Of a stretch of 64,000 nt of DNA, positions 44,223-52,085 are shown one piece after another. The DNA comes from Rhizobium freirei PRF 81. Lineage in GTDB: Bacteria; Pseudomonadota; Alphaproteobacteria; Rhizobiales; Rhizobiaceae. Location of the stretch: assembly GCF_000359745.1 (NCBI RefSeq), contig NZ_AQHN01000070.1, positions 1 through 64,000 on the forward strand, in the 5' to 3' direction. The notes below the pieces were generated by a model. The model saw nothing but the letters and a program-made list of their open reading frames with translations, searched no databases and had not been told where the DNA came from. Within the stretch, counting starts at the first letter, position 1, and every line of letters begins with the position of its first letter. A program made the translations under genes and the position numbers.

Positions 44223-44480
44223 TCAGTGCAGGCTAACCGTCTTCAGCTCATCTTCGGCAGCACGATAGAAGGTGCTGGACCGATTGTCTGTCAGCAGAAT
44301 AGGCGTGCCGTCGGCACCGAAAAGCGCCCAGAGGTCGACGTCGGGATCGATATCGGGTGCCTCGGGGAAACAGCGCGATACCTCGTTCCAGTCCATTTTT
44401 CGGATATAGCCGACTTCACCGGTACCAATATTGGCAAGCTCGGATTGGGTCAGGCGGGCGGTGGCTTCTTTCATCAACAT
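44223..44480 (-). CDS. DUF1150 family protein
   Basis: An 85-residue acidic protein of the DUF1150 family, restricted largely to alphaproteobacteria. Recognisable pieces are LANIGTGEVGYIRKM, then DVDLWALFGADGTPILLTDN and AAEDELKTVSLH. Such proteins are often encoded directly downstream of a small heat-shock protein, as here, but no function is known. The ATG with GGAGG seven bases upstream sets the start. A RIME-type repeat of about 120 bases separates it from hsp20, so cotranscription is possible but would run through two palindromes. Confidence 0.85.
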   Translation of the reverse strand: MLMKEATARLTQSELANIGTGEVGYIRKMDWNEVSRCFPEAPDIDPDVDLWALFGADGTPILLTDNRSSTFYRAAEDELKTVSLH

Positions 44481-44513
44481 GCTCGTACCTCCAGTATGAG
44501 GGACCAACGGCCC

Positions 44514-44630
44514 AGAGCATGATGCCGAAAAGTGTAAGCGGCTTTCGGACGACATCATGCTCTAGTTATTTGATTCTAGAGCGGATTCAGATTTTAGGTC
44601 GATTCGACCTCAAATCATCCGGCTCCAGGC
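44514..44630. repeat. RIME-type mosaic repeat (two palindromes), copy 2
   Basis: Hairpin one (44514-44563) is bounded by AGAGCATGATG and CATCATGCTCT with CCGAAAAG and CTTTCGG inside. The linker AGTTATTTGATTCTAGAG follows, then a palindromic module with GGATTCAGATTTTAGGTCGA and TCGACCTCAAATCATCC. It is the reverse-oriented counterpart of the copy at 24954-25068: modules, linker and order match on the opposite strand. It lies between hsp20 and the DUF1150 gene. Confidence 0.8.
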
Positions 44631-44637
44631 CGTTGTC

Positions 44638-45069
44638 CTACTGTGAGACCGAAATGTTAATTTTCTTTACTATACGATCGGGCTCAGGCCGAATGAGATC
44701 GACCGAAAGCAGGCCGTTCTTCAGGACGGCGCCAAGCACCTGCATGCCGTCGGCAAGGACGAAGACGCGCTGAAACTGCCGGGCGGCGATACCCCGATAA
44801 AGATAATCGCGCTCGCCTTGTTCGATCTGGCGCCCGCGGATCAGGAGCTGGTTCTCTTCCGTCGTGACATCGAGTTCGTCTTCGGAAAAACCGGCCACAG
44901 CCAGCGTAATGCGCAGGCGCTCCGGCTCGCCGGAAAGGCGGTCCGCACGCATCCGCTCGATATTGTAGGGCGGATAACCGTCACTGGCCTTGGAAATACG
45001 CTCCAGCGTCTTTTCCATGGTATCGAAGCCCAGAAGCAGCGGGCTGGCAAAGGGAGTCGTCCGGCTCAT
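44638..45069 (-). CDS. hsp20: Small heat-shock protein (Hsp20/alpha-crystallin family)
   Basis: A 143-residue ATP-independent holdase with an alpha-crystallin domain (about residues 37-130). The N-terminus MSRTTPFASPLLLGFDTMEK is of the IbpA/HspA class of rhizobia. YPPYNIERM, LRITLAVAGFSEDELDVTTE and YRGIAARQFQRVFVLADGMQ are typical, and the conserved A-x-x-x-n-G-L core motif appears as LGAVLKNGLLSVDL. The short C-terminal tail KKINIS carries the I-x-I motif used in oligomer assembly. Expression is predicted to be heat-induced through a sigma-32-like promoter and a ROSE thermometer immediately upstream. Confidence 0.95.
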   Translation of the reverse strand: MSRTTPFASPLLLGFDTMEKTLERISKASDGYPPYNIERMRADRLSGEPERLRITLAVAGFSEDELDVTTEENQLLIRGRQIEQGERDYLYRGIAARQFQRVFVLADGMQVLGAVLKNGLLSVDLIRPEPDRIVKKINISVSQ

Positions 45070-45127
45070 CGTCTCAAGTCCTTGGGTAACAAGCGACCGT
45101 TCCGGACCTGACTTTCAGCACCCGGTT
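45070..45127 (-). promoter_or_regulatory. ROSE-type RNA thermometer in the hsp20 5' UTR
   Basis: On the minus strand the leader ends GGTCGCTTGTTACCCAAGGA followed by CTTGAGACG and the ATG. The anti-Shine-Dalgarno UCGCUUG (45090-45096) pairs with CAAGGA (45079-45084), leaving one bulged G opposite the Shine-Dalgarno. This is the diagnostic U[U/C]GCU:AGGA helix of ROSE elements, which melts on heating to allow translation. Rhizobial small heat-shock genes are classic ROSE targets. The leader, about 58 nt if the proposed promoter is right, is at the short end for the class. Confidence 0.75.
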
Positions 45128-45130
45128 GCT

Positions 45131-45163
45131 GTTAATATGGGAGTACGCGCCGTTGAGCGCAAG
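45131..45163 (-). promoter_or_regulatory. Sigma-32 (RpoH)-like promoter of hsp20
   Basis: Read on the minus strand, CTTGCGC (-35) is separated by 14 bases from TCCCATATT (-10). This resembles the heat-shock consensus CTTGAAA-N11-16-CCCCATNT. The predicted start of transcription is near 45125, giving a leader consistent with the ROSE element that follows. Confidence 0.6.
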
Positions 45164-45299
45164 GCATGGCGCCTTCGCATTTGCGAGATCGAATCGCGCG
45201 GCGAAGAATCGTTTGGCGGCATTGTGGCCGAGCGCTTGACAAAGCCGGACAGGACTCGCGACAAAGCCTCTCAATCTGCACCGGAGGAAAGTTACAGAC

Positions 45300-46244
45300 A
45301 TGACCGAACCCAGAAAAATCATCATCGATACGGACCCTGGTCAGGACGATGCCGCCGCAATCTTTCTCGCCTTCGGAAGCCGCGAGGAAATCGACGTGCT
45401 CGGTATTACGACCGTCGCAGGTAACGTGCCGTTGCGGCTGACGAGCCGCAATGCCCGTATCGTCTGCGAACTCTGCAATCGCCGCGACGTGAAGGTTTTT
45501 GCCGGCGCCGACGCGCCGCTCAAGCGCAAGCTGGTGACCGCCGAGCATGTCCACGGCAAGACCGGCCTCGATGGTCCGCAACTGTCCGAACCGACCATGG
45601 AGCTGCAACCCGGTCATGCGGTCGATTTCATCATCGACACGCTGCGCAAGGAGCCGGAAGGCGCCGTCACGCTCTGCACGCTTGGTCCGATGACCAATAT
45701 CGCAATGGCCTTCCAGAAGGCGCCTGATATCGTCGGGCGCGTGCGCGAACTCGTCATGATGGGCGGCGGCTTCTTCGAGGGCGGCAACATCACGCCGGCC
45801 GCGGAATTCAACATCTATGTCGACCCGGAAGCGGCCGATATCGTGTTCCGCTCGGGCGTGCCGATCGTCATGATGCCGCTCGATGTCACCCACAAGCTGC
45901 TGACCCGCAAGGATCGCGTCGCCCGCATGGCGGCCGTCGGCACGCCGCCGGCCAAGGCCATGGTCGAAATGCTGGAGTTCTTCGAGCGCTTCGATATCGA
46001 GAAGTACGGTTCGGACGGCGGCCCGCTGCACGATCCCACGGTTATCGCCTATCTCCTCAAGCCTGAGCTCTTCAAGGGCCGGGATTGCAATGTCGAGATC
46101 GAAGTGACCTCCGAGCTGACAGTCGGCATGACCGTGGTCGACTGGTGGCACGTTACCGACCGCAAGCGCAATGCCAAGGTTATGCGCGATGTCGATGCCG
46201 ACGGCTTTTTCGCGTTGCTCACGGAACGCTTCGCTCGCATCTGA
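45300..46244 (+). CDS. Nucleoside hydrolase (IUNH family)
   Basis: Hydrolyses the N-glycosidic bond of ribonucleosides to base plus ribose. The 314-residue protein has the calcium-binding N-terminal motif IIIDTDPGQDDAAAIFLAF, the GITTVAGNVPLRLTSRNA segment, VTLCTLGPMTNIAMAFQKAP, and the active-site loops LVMMGGGFFEGGN and PAAEFNIYVDPEAADIVF. Preference for inosine/uridine versus pyrimidines cannot be settled by eye. A ribokinase gene about 3.5 kb downstream on the opposite strand could use the released ribose. GGAGG lies about 13 bases upstream of the start. Confidence 0.92.
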   Translation: MTEPRKIIIDTDPGQDDAAAIFLAFGSREEIDVLGITTVAGNVPLRLTSRNARIVCELCNRRDVKVFAGADAPLKRKLVTAEHVHGKTGLDGPQLSEPTMELQPGHAVDFIIDTLRKEPEGAVTLCTLGPMTNIAMAFQKAPDIVGRVRELVMMGGGFFEGGNITPAAEFNIYVDPEAADIVFRSGVPIVMMPLDVTHKLLTRKDRVARMAAVGTPPAKAMVEMLEFFERFDIEKYGSDGGPLHDPTVIAYLLKPELFKGRDCNVEIEVTSELTVGMTVVDWWHVTDRKRNAKVMRDVDADGFFALLTERFARI

Positions 46245-46262
46245 TCGCCGAGGCAAAACAAG

Positions 46263-46292
46263 AAGAGCCGCCGGATCGCTCCGGCGGCTCTT
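46263..46292 (+). terminator. Intrinsic terminator, probably bidirectional
   Basis: AAGAGCCGCCGGA and TCCGGCGGCTCTT form a perfect 13-bp stem with a four-base loop (TCGC). It lies 18 bases after the nucleoside hydrolase stop and just beyond the 3' end of the convergent chemoreceptor gene. The A-run before it (AAAACAAG) and TTTC after it could serve both strands. Confidence 0.85.
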
Positions 46293-46314
46293 TCACTGCT
46301 TAAATTGGGCCTGC

Positions 46315-48660
46315 TCAGAATTCTTCCCAGTCGCCCTGGGCCAGAGCGTTGGCGCCCTGCGTCTGCGGCGGAGCCTTGCGCATCGGGGCCGCTGCAGGCG
46401 CTGCCGCTCTGCGGGAGGGTACAGGTGCCCGCATTTGCTGGGCAGCGGCTCTGAGGGCGCTGGCATTATCCTGCGCGCTGTGCGAGGTGCGGAAGCGAGC
46501 GACCAGGCCTCTCAGGGTCTGCGCTTCTTCGGCAAGGGTCACGCTCGAGGCCGTAGTCTCTTCGACCATCGCGGCGTTCTGCTGCGTCACCTGATCCATC
46601 TGGTTCATGGCCGAATTGATTTCCTTCAGCCCGATCGCCTGCTCGCTTGCGGAGGCGGAAATCTGGCGGATTAGGCCGTTGATCTCCATGACCTGCTGGG
46701 CGATCTTGTGCAGGGCATTGCCGGTGCGGCCGACCAGATCGACGCCTTCCTTGACTTGACCCGCCGACGTGTTGATCAGCGTCTTGATCTCCTTGGCGGC
46801 ATTGGCCGAGCGCTGAGCCAGTTCGCGAACTTCCTGGGCGACGACGGCAAAACCCTTGCCCGCTTCGCCTGCACGGGCGGCTTCGACGCCGGCGTTGAGG
46901 GCGAGCAGATTGGTCTGGAAGGCGATTTCGTCGATCACGCCGATGATGCGCGAGACTTCCAGAGACGATTGCTCGATGCCGTGCATGGAGGCAATCGCCT
47001 TCTGCACGATCTCGCCGGAATGCTCGGCATCCTGGGAGGCGGCATTGACGCTGCTTGCGGCCGTGCGGGCGTTTTCGGCGCTGGAATTGACCTGCGCGGT
47101 GAGCTCGTTGAGGGCTGCAGCCGTTTCTTCGAGGCTTGCCGCCTGCTGCTCGGTGCGGCGGGCAAGGTCGGAGGCGCTGTTGCTGATTTCGCCGGTGCCG
47201 CTGCCGATGTTGCCGACGCTCACATTGACGGTGTGGACGGTCTCTTCGATGCTGGCAAGAGCGGCGTTGAAATCCTGCTTCAGCTGGGCATATTCGCCGG
47301 GGAAGTCGTCGGTGATGCGCTGGCTGAGATTGCCCTTCGACAGCTCCGCCAGATTATGGCCGAGAATGCTAACGATGTGGCGCTGCAGAGCGACGCTCTC
47401 ATTACGCTCCGTTTCCGAGCGGCGACGCTCGCCTTCGGCCGCCTGACGCTGATCGTTGGCCTCACCTTCCAGGCGCTTGGTATCGGCAAGCGCAAAGCGG
47501 AAACCTTCCAGTGCCTTGGCGACGGAGCCCACTTCATCGGCCCGTGCCTGCCCGTCGATCGGCTTGGCGTAGTTACCGGCGCCGAGACCATTGACGCTGG
47601 CAACGAGGCCGGCCAGCGGCTTCTGCACGAAGCCGCGCACGGCCGCGTAGAGGGCGAGCATGACGGCGGCAAGAACGAGGATGCCGGAGACGATCATCGT
47701 ATAGGTCTGGTCACGCACTGGTGCTACGATCGCGCTGTGGGGCACGTCGATGAGAACGACCCAGGTGGCGTTCAGGCCGGGAACCGCGAATGGATAGACG
47801 ACGCGATCGAAATCTTCGCCGCCGTTTTCGGAAAGGTTCTTGAGGATGCTTGCGGAAGGCGAGGTCAGTGCAGCCTTGACGACGTCGGCGCCCGAACCAT
47901 TATAGTCTTTCATCATCAGCTCGGCGGTCGGTGCGACCAGCCACTTGTTGTCCTGGGAAACCAGCATGACGCGGCCGGACCCGAACGGATGGAGCTTCTG
48001 CAGCTTCGTGGAGAGCGAGGAAAGCGAGATATCGACGCCTGCGACACCGATCATCTTGCCGCCGGACATGACCGGATAGGCGATGGAGCTCATGGTCGTC
48101 GGAACGTCGGTGCCCTGGGCGAGATAGGGCGGGGTGATCGCGCCCTTGCCGCTCTCGGCCGCAAACTTCCACCAGGCGGCCGTATAATCGTTGTCGAAAG
48201 TGGAGAACTGGATGCCGCCATCCTTGGTCTTCGACCAGTAAGGCGCAAAGGCGCCTTTCTCGTTGACGCCCTGATCCTTGTTGTTGGCGAGTTCGGTCGT
48301 CTTGCCGTCGATGGCGCCGAGCTGCTCGCAGAACCAGCTGCCGAAAGCGAAGGCGTTCTGCTCGACATTGGCCTTGAGGATGTTGATGATACCCTTGCGG
48401 TCGAAGGTGTGACCCTCGTGGCCGCGGCCGATGACGGCGGCCATGGAGCGGGCGGCGCTGGCCATTTCGCCGATATTGGCTGCGATTTCGTTGGAAATGG
48501 ATTTGGCCTCGGTATTGGCCTGATCCATCGTCAGTGTCTCGACGCGGTCGCGCGTCTGCGAAATCAGCAAAAAGTTGGAGACCAGCAGGACGAGCGCAAT
48601 CGCCAGCCCGGTGACCAAGATCAGCTTGGCCGCAAGCGACTTCATACGAAAGATGAACAT
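46315..48660 (-). CDS. Methyl-accepting chemotaxis protein with dCache-type sensor
   Basis: A 781-residue transmembrane chemoreceptor. The first helix (about 8-30, KLILVTGLAIALVLLVSNFL) and second (about 325-345, TMIVSGILVLAAVMLALYAA) enclose a periplasmic dCache-like domain with ISYPVMSGGK-type SIAYPVMSGGKMIGVAGVDI. A HAMP domain and the signalling domain follow, with the hairpin tip EIAFQTNLLALNAGVEAARA and GFAVVAQEVRELAQRSANAA. The last residues GDWEEF form a WxxF-type pentapeptide resembling the NWETF-like CheR/CheB tether. The start follows GAGGAA; an ATG five codons further in is an alternative. No che genes are near; the ligand is unknown. Confidence 0.93.
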   Translation of the reverse strand: MFIFRMKSLAAKLILVTGLAIALVLLVSNFLLISQTRDRVETLTMDQANTEAKSISNEIAANIGEMASAARSMAAVIGRGHEGHTFDRKGIINILKANVEQNAFAFGSWFCEQLGAIDGKTTELANNKDQGVNEKGAFAPYWSKTKDGGIQFSTFDNDYTAAWWKFAAESGKGAITPPYLAQGTDVPTTMSSIAYPVMSGGKMIGVAGVDISLSSLSTKLQKLHPFGSGRVMLVSQDNKWLVAPTAELMMKDYNGSGADVVKAALTSPSASILKNLSENGGEDFDRVVYPFAVPGLNATWVVLIDVPHSAIVAPVRDQTYTMIVSGILVLAAVMLALYAAVRGFVQKPLAGLVASVNGLGAGNYAKPIDGQARADEVGSVAKALEGFRFALADTKRLEGEANDQRQAAEGERRRSETERNESVALQRHIVSILGHNLAELSKGNLSQRITDDFPGEYAQLKQDFNAALASIEETVHTVNVSVGNIGSGTGEISNSASDLARRTEQQAASLEETAAALNELTAQVNSSAENARTAASSVNAASQDAEHSGEIVQKAIASMHGIEQSSLEVSRIIGVIDEIAFQTNLLALNAGVEAARAGEAGKGFAVVAQEVRELAQRSANAAKEIKTLINTSAGQVKEGVDLVGRTGNALHKIAQQVMEINGLIRQISASASEQAIGLKEINSAMNQMDQVTQQNAAMVEETTASSVTLAEEAQTLRGLVARFRTSHSAQDNASALRAAAQQMRAPVPSRRAAAPAAAPMRKAPPQTQGANALAQGDWEEF

Positions 48661-48853
48661 CATTTCCTCAAAAAAGCGATGCATCGGATACACATTATCC
48701 GGATGCAAAGTCGGCGCAGGATGGCCCTGTCATGGAGCCGCCATGAGAATTGCCGCCGCGGCCGGAAAGGTATACGCGCCAGGCCAGAGGAGAATGATAT
48801 GGAAGCGCAAAAATTTAATTAATTGCGCTTCGCCGTGTTCTTGAATTTTATAC

Positions 48854-49753
48854 TTAAAGGTTCGCGGCGACTTCGCTTGCAACCGGAATGGATGGCTGAG
48901 CGCCAGGCCTGAGGCAGGCGAGCGAGCCGGCGACAGCAGCGCGACGCAAGCTGGCCTCAAAATCCAGGCCCTGGTCGAGGCTGGCTGCGAAATAGCCGCA
49001 GAAGGTATCGCCGGCGCCCACCGTATCGACCGGCTCAATGACGAGGCCCTTTGCGCGCGAAACCTCGCTGTCGCGGATCGCGATCACGCCATCGCCGCCA
49101 AGCGTGACGATCAGCGTCTGGCCGGTTTCGCCATGAAGGCGCACGAGAGCCGCTTCACGTTCGGATGCCGACATGTTGTCCTGGCCGGCCAACCTTTCGA
49201 ACTCCGTCTCGTTGGCGATGACGATATCGGCGAGCCTCCCAAGGCGCGCAGCGTCCGGGATCAGAGGCGCGAGATTGAGCACGGTCCGCACGCCCTTGGC
49301 CTTGGCGGCACTCAAAGCCGCCTCGACGGCGGCAACCGGAATTTCGAGCTGAAGCATCAGCGTATCGCCGGGGTTCAGCGCGGCGACGGCCGCCGCTGCG
49401 TGCTCGGCGGTATTCGTGCCGTTGGCACCCGGAACGACGGCGATCATGTTTTCTCCGTCGCCGCCGACCAGGATCAGGGCCGTGCCGGTCGGTTCGGAGA
49501 CATGCTTGACGGTGGAAAGGTCGGTGCCGGCAGCGCCAAGCAGCGCGAGTGCAGGTTCGGCAAAGCCGTCATTGCCGACGGCACCATTCATGCGCACGAT
49601 TGCGCCGGCACGGCGTGCGGCGAGCGCCTGATTGGCGCCCTTGCCGCCGGCGGCGGTGGCAAAGCCGTTGCCGGCGACGGTTTCGCCCGGCTTCGGCAAA
49701 CGGTCCGTGGTGGCGATGAGGTCCATGTTGATGGAGCCGAAAATAGTGATCAT
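48854..49753 (-). CDS. rbsK: Ribokinase (PfkB family)
   Basis: Phosphorylates ribose to ribose 5-phosphate. The 299-residue protein shows the PfkB family signatures: N-terminal GSINMDLIATTDRLPKPGET, then GGKGANQALAARRAGA (signature 1) and the C-terminal anion-hole motif EPVDTVGAGDTFCGYFAASL (signature 2, catalytic Asp in GAGD). No ribose transporter genes are adjacent, so the ribose may come from nucleosides through the hydrolase encoded nearby. AGGA lies seven bases before the ATG. The 193-base gap beyond its 3' end (to the chemoreceptor start) shows nothing recognisable. Confidence 0.92.
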   Translation of the reverse strand: MITIFGSINMDLIATTDRLPKPGETVAGNGFATAAGGKGANQALAARRAGAIVRMNGAVGNDGFAEPALALLGAAGTDLSTVKHVSEPTGTALILVGGDGENMIAVVPGANGTNTAEHAAAAVAALNPGDTLMLQLEIPVAAVEAALSAAKAKGVRTVLNLAPLIPDAARLGRLADIVIANETEFERLAGQDNMSASEREAALVRLHGETGQTLIVTLGGDGVIAIRDSEVSRAKGLVIEPVDTVGAGDTFCGYFAASLDQGLDFEASLRRAAVAGSLACLRPGAQPSIPVASEVAANL

Positions 49754-49855
49754 GCGATATCCTGCCCTGGGTGTTGCTCTTGCATGATCCTGCCCGAAGG
49801 CCTGTTATGTCTTTTGGGACCACACATCGATTGAGCGCGACACTGCCCGAAGCGG

Positions 49856-51034
49856 TCAGTCTTCGTCAACTACCCTGAGCTTGAGTTGGCTCGTGCGGTT
49901 GTCGGCCGGCTTGGGCCTTTCTTCCGGCCGCGTCTTTGCCGGTTCTTTCGCGGCCTCGAATTCCAGCGCCTCTATCCGCTCGCCGCGCCTTGCCAGCTTG
50001 TCAGCCGAGGTGACGATCATGTCGACATCCTTCTGCGCCATGGCGAAATGACCCTGCAGCTTGCGCACCCGCTCGTCCAGGCGCGAGAGATCGTCCATCA
50101 GATGCGCCACCTCGCTCTGGATGACATGGGCCTGCTCGCGCATGCGCTGATCCTTCAGGACAGCCTGAATGACCTGGATCGACAGCATCAGCAGCGACGG
50201 CGAGACGATGACGATGCGGGCGCGCTGGGCCTTCTGCACGATCGCCTCGAAATTCTCGTGGATCTCCGCGAAGATCGATTCGGAGGGCACGAAGAGAAAG
50301 GCCGTGTCCTGCGTCTCGCTCGGAATGAGATATTTCTCTGAGATGTCGCGGATATGCAGCTCCAGATCCCGGCGGAACTGCTGCGCGGCGATCTTGCCAT
50401 GTTCGGGGCTGGCGGCGCTGCGGATGGCGTTCCAGGCTTCCAGCGGAAACTTGGCGTCGATCACCAGCGGCGGCGAGCCGTTCGGCATGCGAACGGTGCA
50501 GTCCGGCCGGGAGCCGTTCGATAGCGTCGGTTGGAACGCATAGGCGCCCATCGGCAGCCCATCGGCGATGATGGTCTCCATGCGCGCCTGACCGAACGCG
50601 CCGCGCGTCTGCTTGTTGGAAAGGATAGCCTGCAGGCCGACCACATCCTTCGCCAGCGTCTGGATATTGGTCTGCGCTGCATCGATGACCGCGAGCCTCT
50701 CCTGCAGGCGGCGCAGGTTCTCGTGCGTCGAGCGCGTCTGCTCGCCGATCGTCGCCGTCACGCGTTGCGACATGCCGTCCAGACGCTGGCCGATGGCCTG
50801 GTTGAGTTCGGCCTGTCTGGAACCGAAGACTTCGGCCATGGTGGCAAGCCGGCCCTGCATCTCCGCCTGCGACCGCAGCAGCGCCGCCATCGTATGCTCT
50901 GCATCGAGTTCATCGTCTTCCGCGCGTGCCCTGCTGCGGACGAAAAGGACGATCACTGCAATCGCAAGCACGACGACAAGACCGGTCAGAACCTGGACCG
51001 TGGAAATGGCTTGGCCGAAGATGATGAAGGACAT
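49856..51034 (-). CDS. rmuC: DNA recombination protein RmuC
   Basis: A 392-residue RmuC family protein, linked to limiting DNA inversions and containing a nuclease-like fold. An N-terminal membrane anchor (STVQVLTGLVVVLAIAVIVL) is followed by a long coiled coil (about 45-150) and the RmuC domain with KQTRGAFGQARMETIIADGL, LVIDAKFPLEAWNAI and AFLFVPSESIFAEIHENFE. The start MSFIIFGQ gives a clean membrane anchor; an upstream ATG adds 18 residues of unlikely sequence. It is divergent from def with a 186-base gap, the rhizobial norm. Confidence 0.92.
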   Translation of the reverse strand: MSFIIFGQAISTVQVLTGLVVVLAIAVIVLFVRSRARAEDDELDAEHTMAALLRSQAEMQGRLATMAEVFGSRQAELNQAIGQRLDGMSQRVTATIGEQTRSTHENLRRLQERLAVIDAAQTNIQTLAKDVVGLQAILSNKQTRGAFGQARMETIIADGLPMGAYAFQPTLSNGSRPDCTVRMPNGSPPLVIDAKFPLEAWNAIRSAASPEHGKIAAQQFRRDLELHIRDISEKYLIPSETQDTAFLFVPSESIFAEIHENFEAIVQKAQRARIVIVSPSLLMLSIQVIQAVLKDQRMREQAHVIQSEVAHLMDDLSRLDERVRKLQGHFAMAQKDVDMIVTSADKLARRGERIEALEFEAAKEPAKTRPEERPKPADNRTSQLKLRVVDED

Positions 51035-51220
51035 GAAACCTGGCGCGCTTATGAAGTTTTCATTGGCACCATAGCAAAATTGTTGCAAATATCCAGATCA
51101 AACCGTGAACAAAATTTCGCGTCCATTTGCCTGGATGCAGATTGAAGTCGTGGAAAAAACACGTTCTCATCGCCATCTTGGCGATTCCATAGCACAACAA
51201 GATGCGTTATGGGAAACATC

Positions 51221-51736
51221 ATGACGATCAAGCCACTCATCATTTTACCCGATCCGCTGCTCCGCCAGGCCTCCAAGCCCATCGAGCGCATCGATGCCGA
51301 AATTCAGCGTCTCGCCGACGACATGCTGGAAACCATGTACGACGCGCCAGGCATTGGCCTTGCGGCGATCCAGGTCGGTGTCGCCCGCCGTTTGCTGGTC
51401 ATCGATGTCGCGCGGGAAGGCGAAGAGAAGAAGCCGCTGGTCTTCATCAACCCGGAGATCGTCGCCTCGTCCGACGAACGTTCGGTCTACGAGGAAGGCT
51501 GCCTTTCCATTCCGGATTACTATGCCGAAGTCGAACGCCCGGCACGCGTCACCGTCAAGCATCTCGACCGCGACGGCAAGGAGCAGATCATCGAGGCCGA
51601 CGGTCTGCTGGCGACCTGTGTGCAGCATGAGATCGACCACCTGAACGGCGTACTGTTCATCGACTATATCTCCCGCCTGAAGCGCGAGATGGTGATCAAG
51701 AAGTTCACCAAGGCCGCCAGGGCCAAGGCTCTCTAA
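51221..51736 (+). CDS. def: Peptide deformylase
   Basis: Removes the formyl group from nascent N-terminal methionine. The 171-residue protein has the three type I motifs: GIGLAAIQVG, EEGCLSIPDYYAEV with metal ligand C94, and the metal-binding QHEIDHLNG with H136 and H140. Deformylase acts after Fmt-initiated translation, and def and fmt are normally adjacent; here an 840-base toxin-antitoxin module separates them. The start MTIKPLIILPDPLLRQ is the family norm; an ATG four codons upstream is possible. Confidence 0.97.
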   Translation: MTIKPLIILPDPLLRQASKPIERIDAEIQRLADDMLETMYDAPGIGLAAIQVGVARRLLVIDVAREGEEKKPLVFINPEIVASSDERSVYEEGCLSIPDYYAEVERPARVTVKHLDRDGKEQIIEADGLLATCVQHEIDHLNGVLFIDYISRLKREMVIKKFTKAARAKAL

Positions 51737-51746
51737 TCCCTCGTCA

Positions 51747-51789
51747 TTGAAAGTTCGGCTTGAAACGCCTATGATATCATTGATATCAA
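51747..51789 (+). promoter_or_regulatory. Promoter and operator of the toxin-antitoxin pair
   Basis: TTGAAA (51747-51752), a 17-base spacer and TATGAT (51770-51775) form a near-consensus sigma-70 promoter. Two 10-bp palindromes, ATGATATCAT (51771-51780) and TTGATATCAA (51780-51789), overlap the -10 and share one base. Tandem palindromes over the -10 are what a ribbon-helix-helix antitoxin would use for autorepression. Confidence 0.75.
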
Positions 51790-51803
51790 AATAGGAGGCG
51801 CGG

Positions 51804-52064
51804 ATGGGTGATCTTTTGCTGCGCGGTATTGACGACAGCTTGAAGAAGCAGTTGCAGGCAAATGCCAATATGCATGGCCGCAGCCTCTCGGATGAGGCGA
51901 TCGCTCTGCTGCGTCAATCGCTCGGACGCCAGCAGGATGGAAGCAAGTCGGCGGGTCAGCGATTGAGAGCCGTTCTCGGCGCGGAGAAGCTCAGCGAAGA
52001 GGAAATCGAGGCAATCAACGCTTTTCGAAATGCGCCGGATCGCGATCCGCCCCATTTCGAATAG
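51804..52064 (+). CDS. fitA: FitA-like ribbon-helix-helix antitoxin
   Basis: An 86-residue antitoxin with an N-terminal ribbon-helix-helix DNA-binding domain (LLLRGIDDSLKKQLQANANM, HGRSLSDEAIALLRQSLG) and an acidic C-terminal tail (EKLSEEEIEAINAFRNAPDR) that would plug the toxin active site. This is the FitA/VapB type. AGGAGG sits seven bases before the ATG. The PIN toxin gene follows after 21 bases, and the promoter carries tandem palindromes suited to autoregulation. Confidence 0.9.
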   Translation: MGDLLLRGIDDSLKKQLQANANMHGRSLSDEAIALLRQSLGRQQDGSKSAGQRLRAVLGAEKLSEEEIEAINAFRNAPDRDPPHFE

Positions 52065-52085
52065 TTCTGTGGCGAGCGGTGCCGC

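Noticed and set aside
46708..48822. Long open frame antisense to the chemoreceptor
   Set aside because: Its Gly/Asp/Val-rich translation has no domain, and the opposite strand has clear sensor, HAMP and signalling regions.
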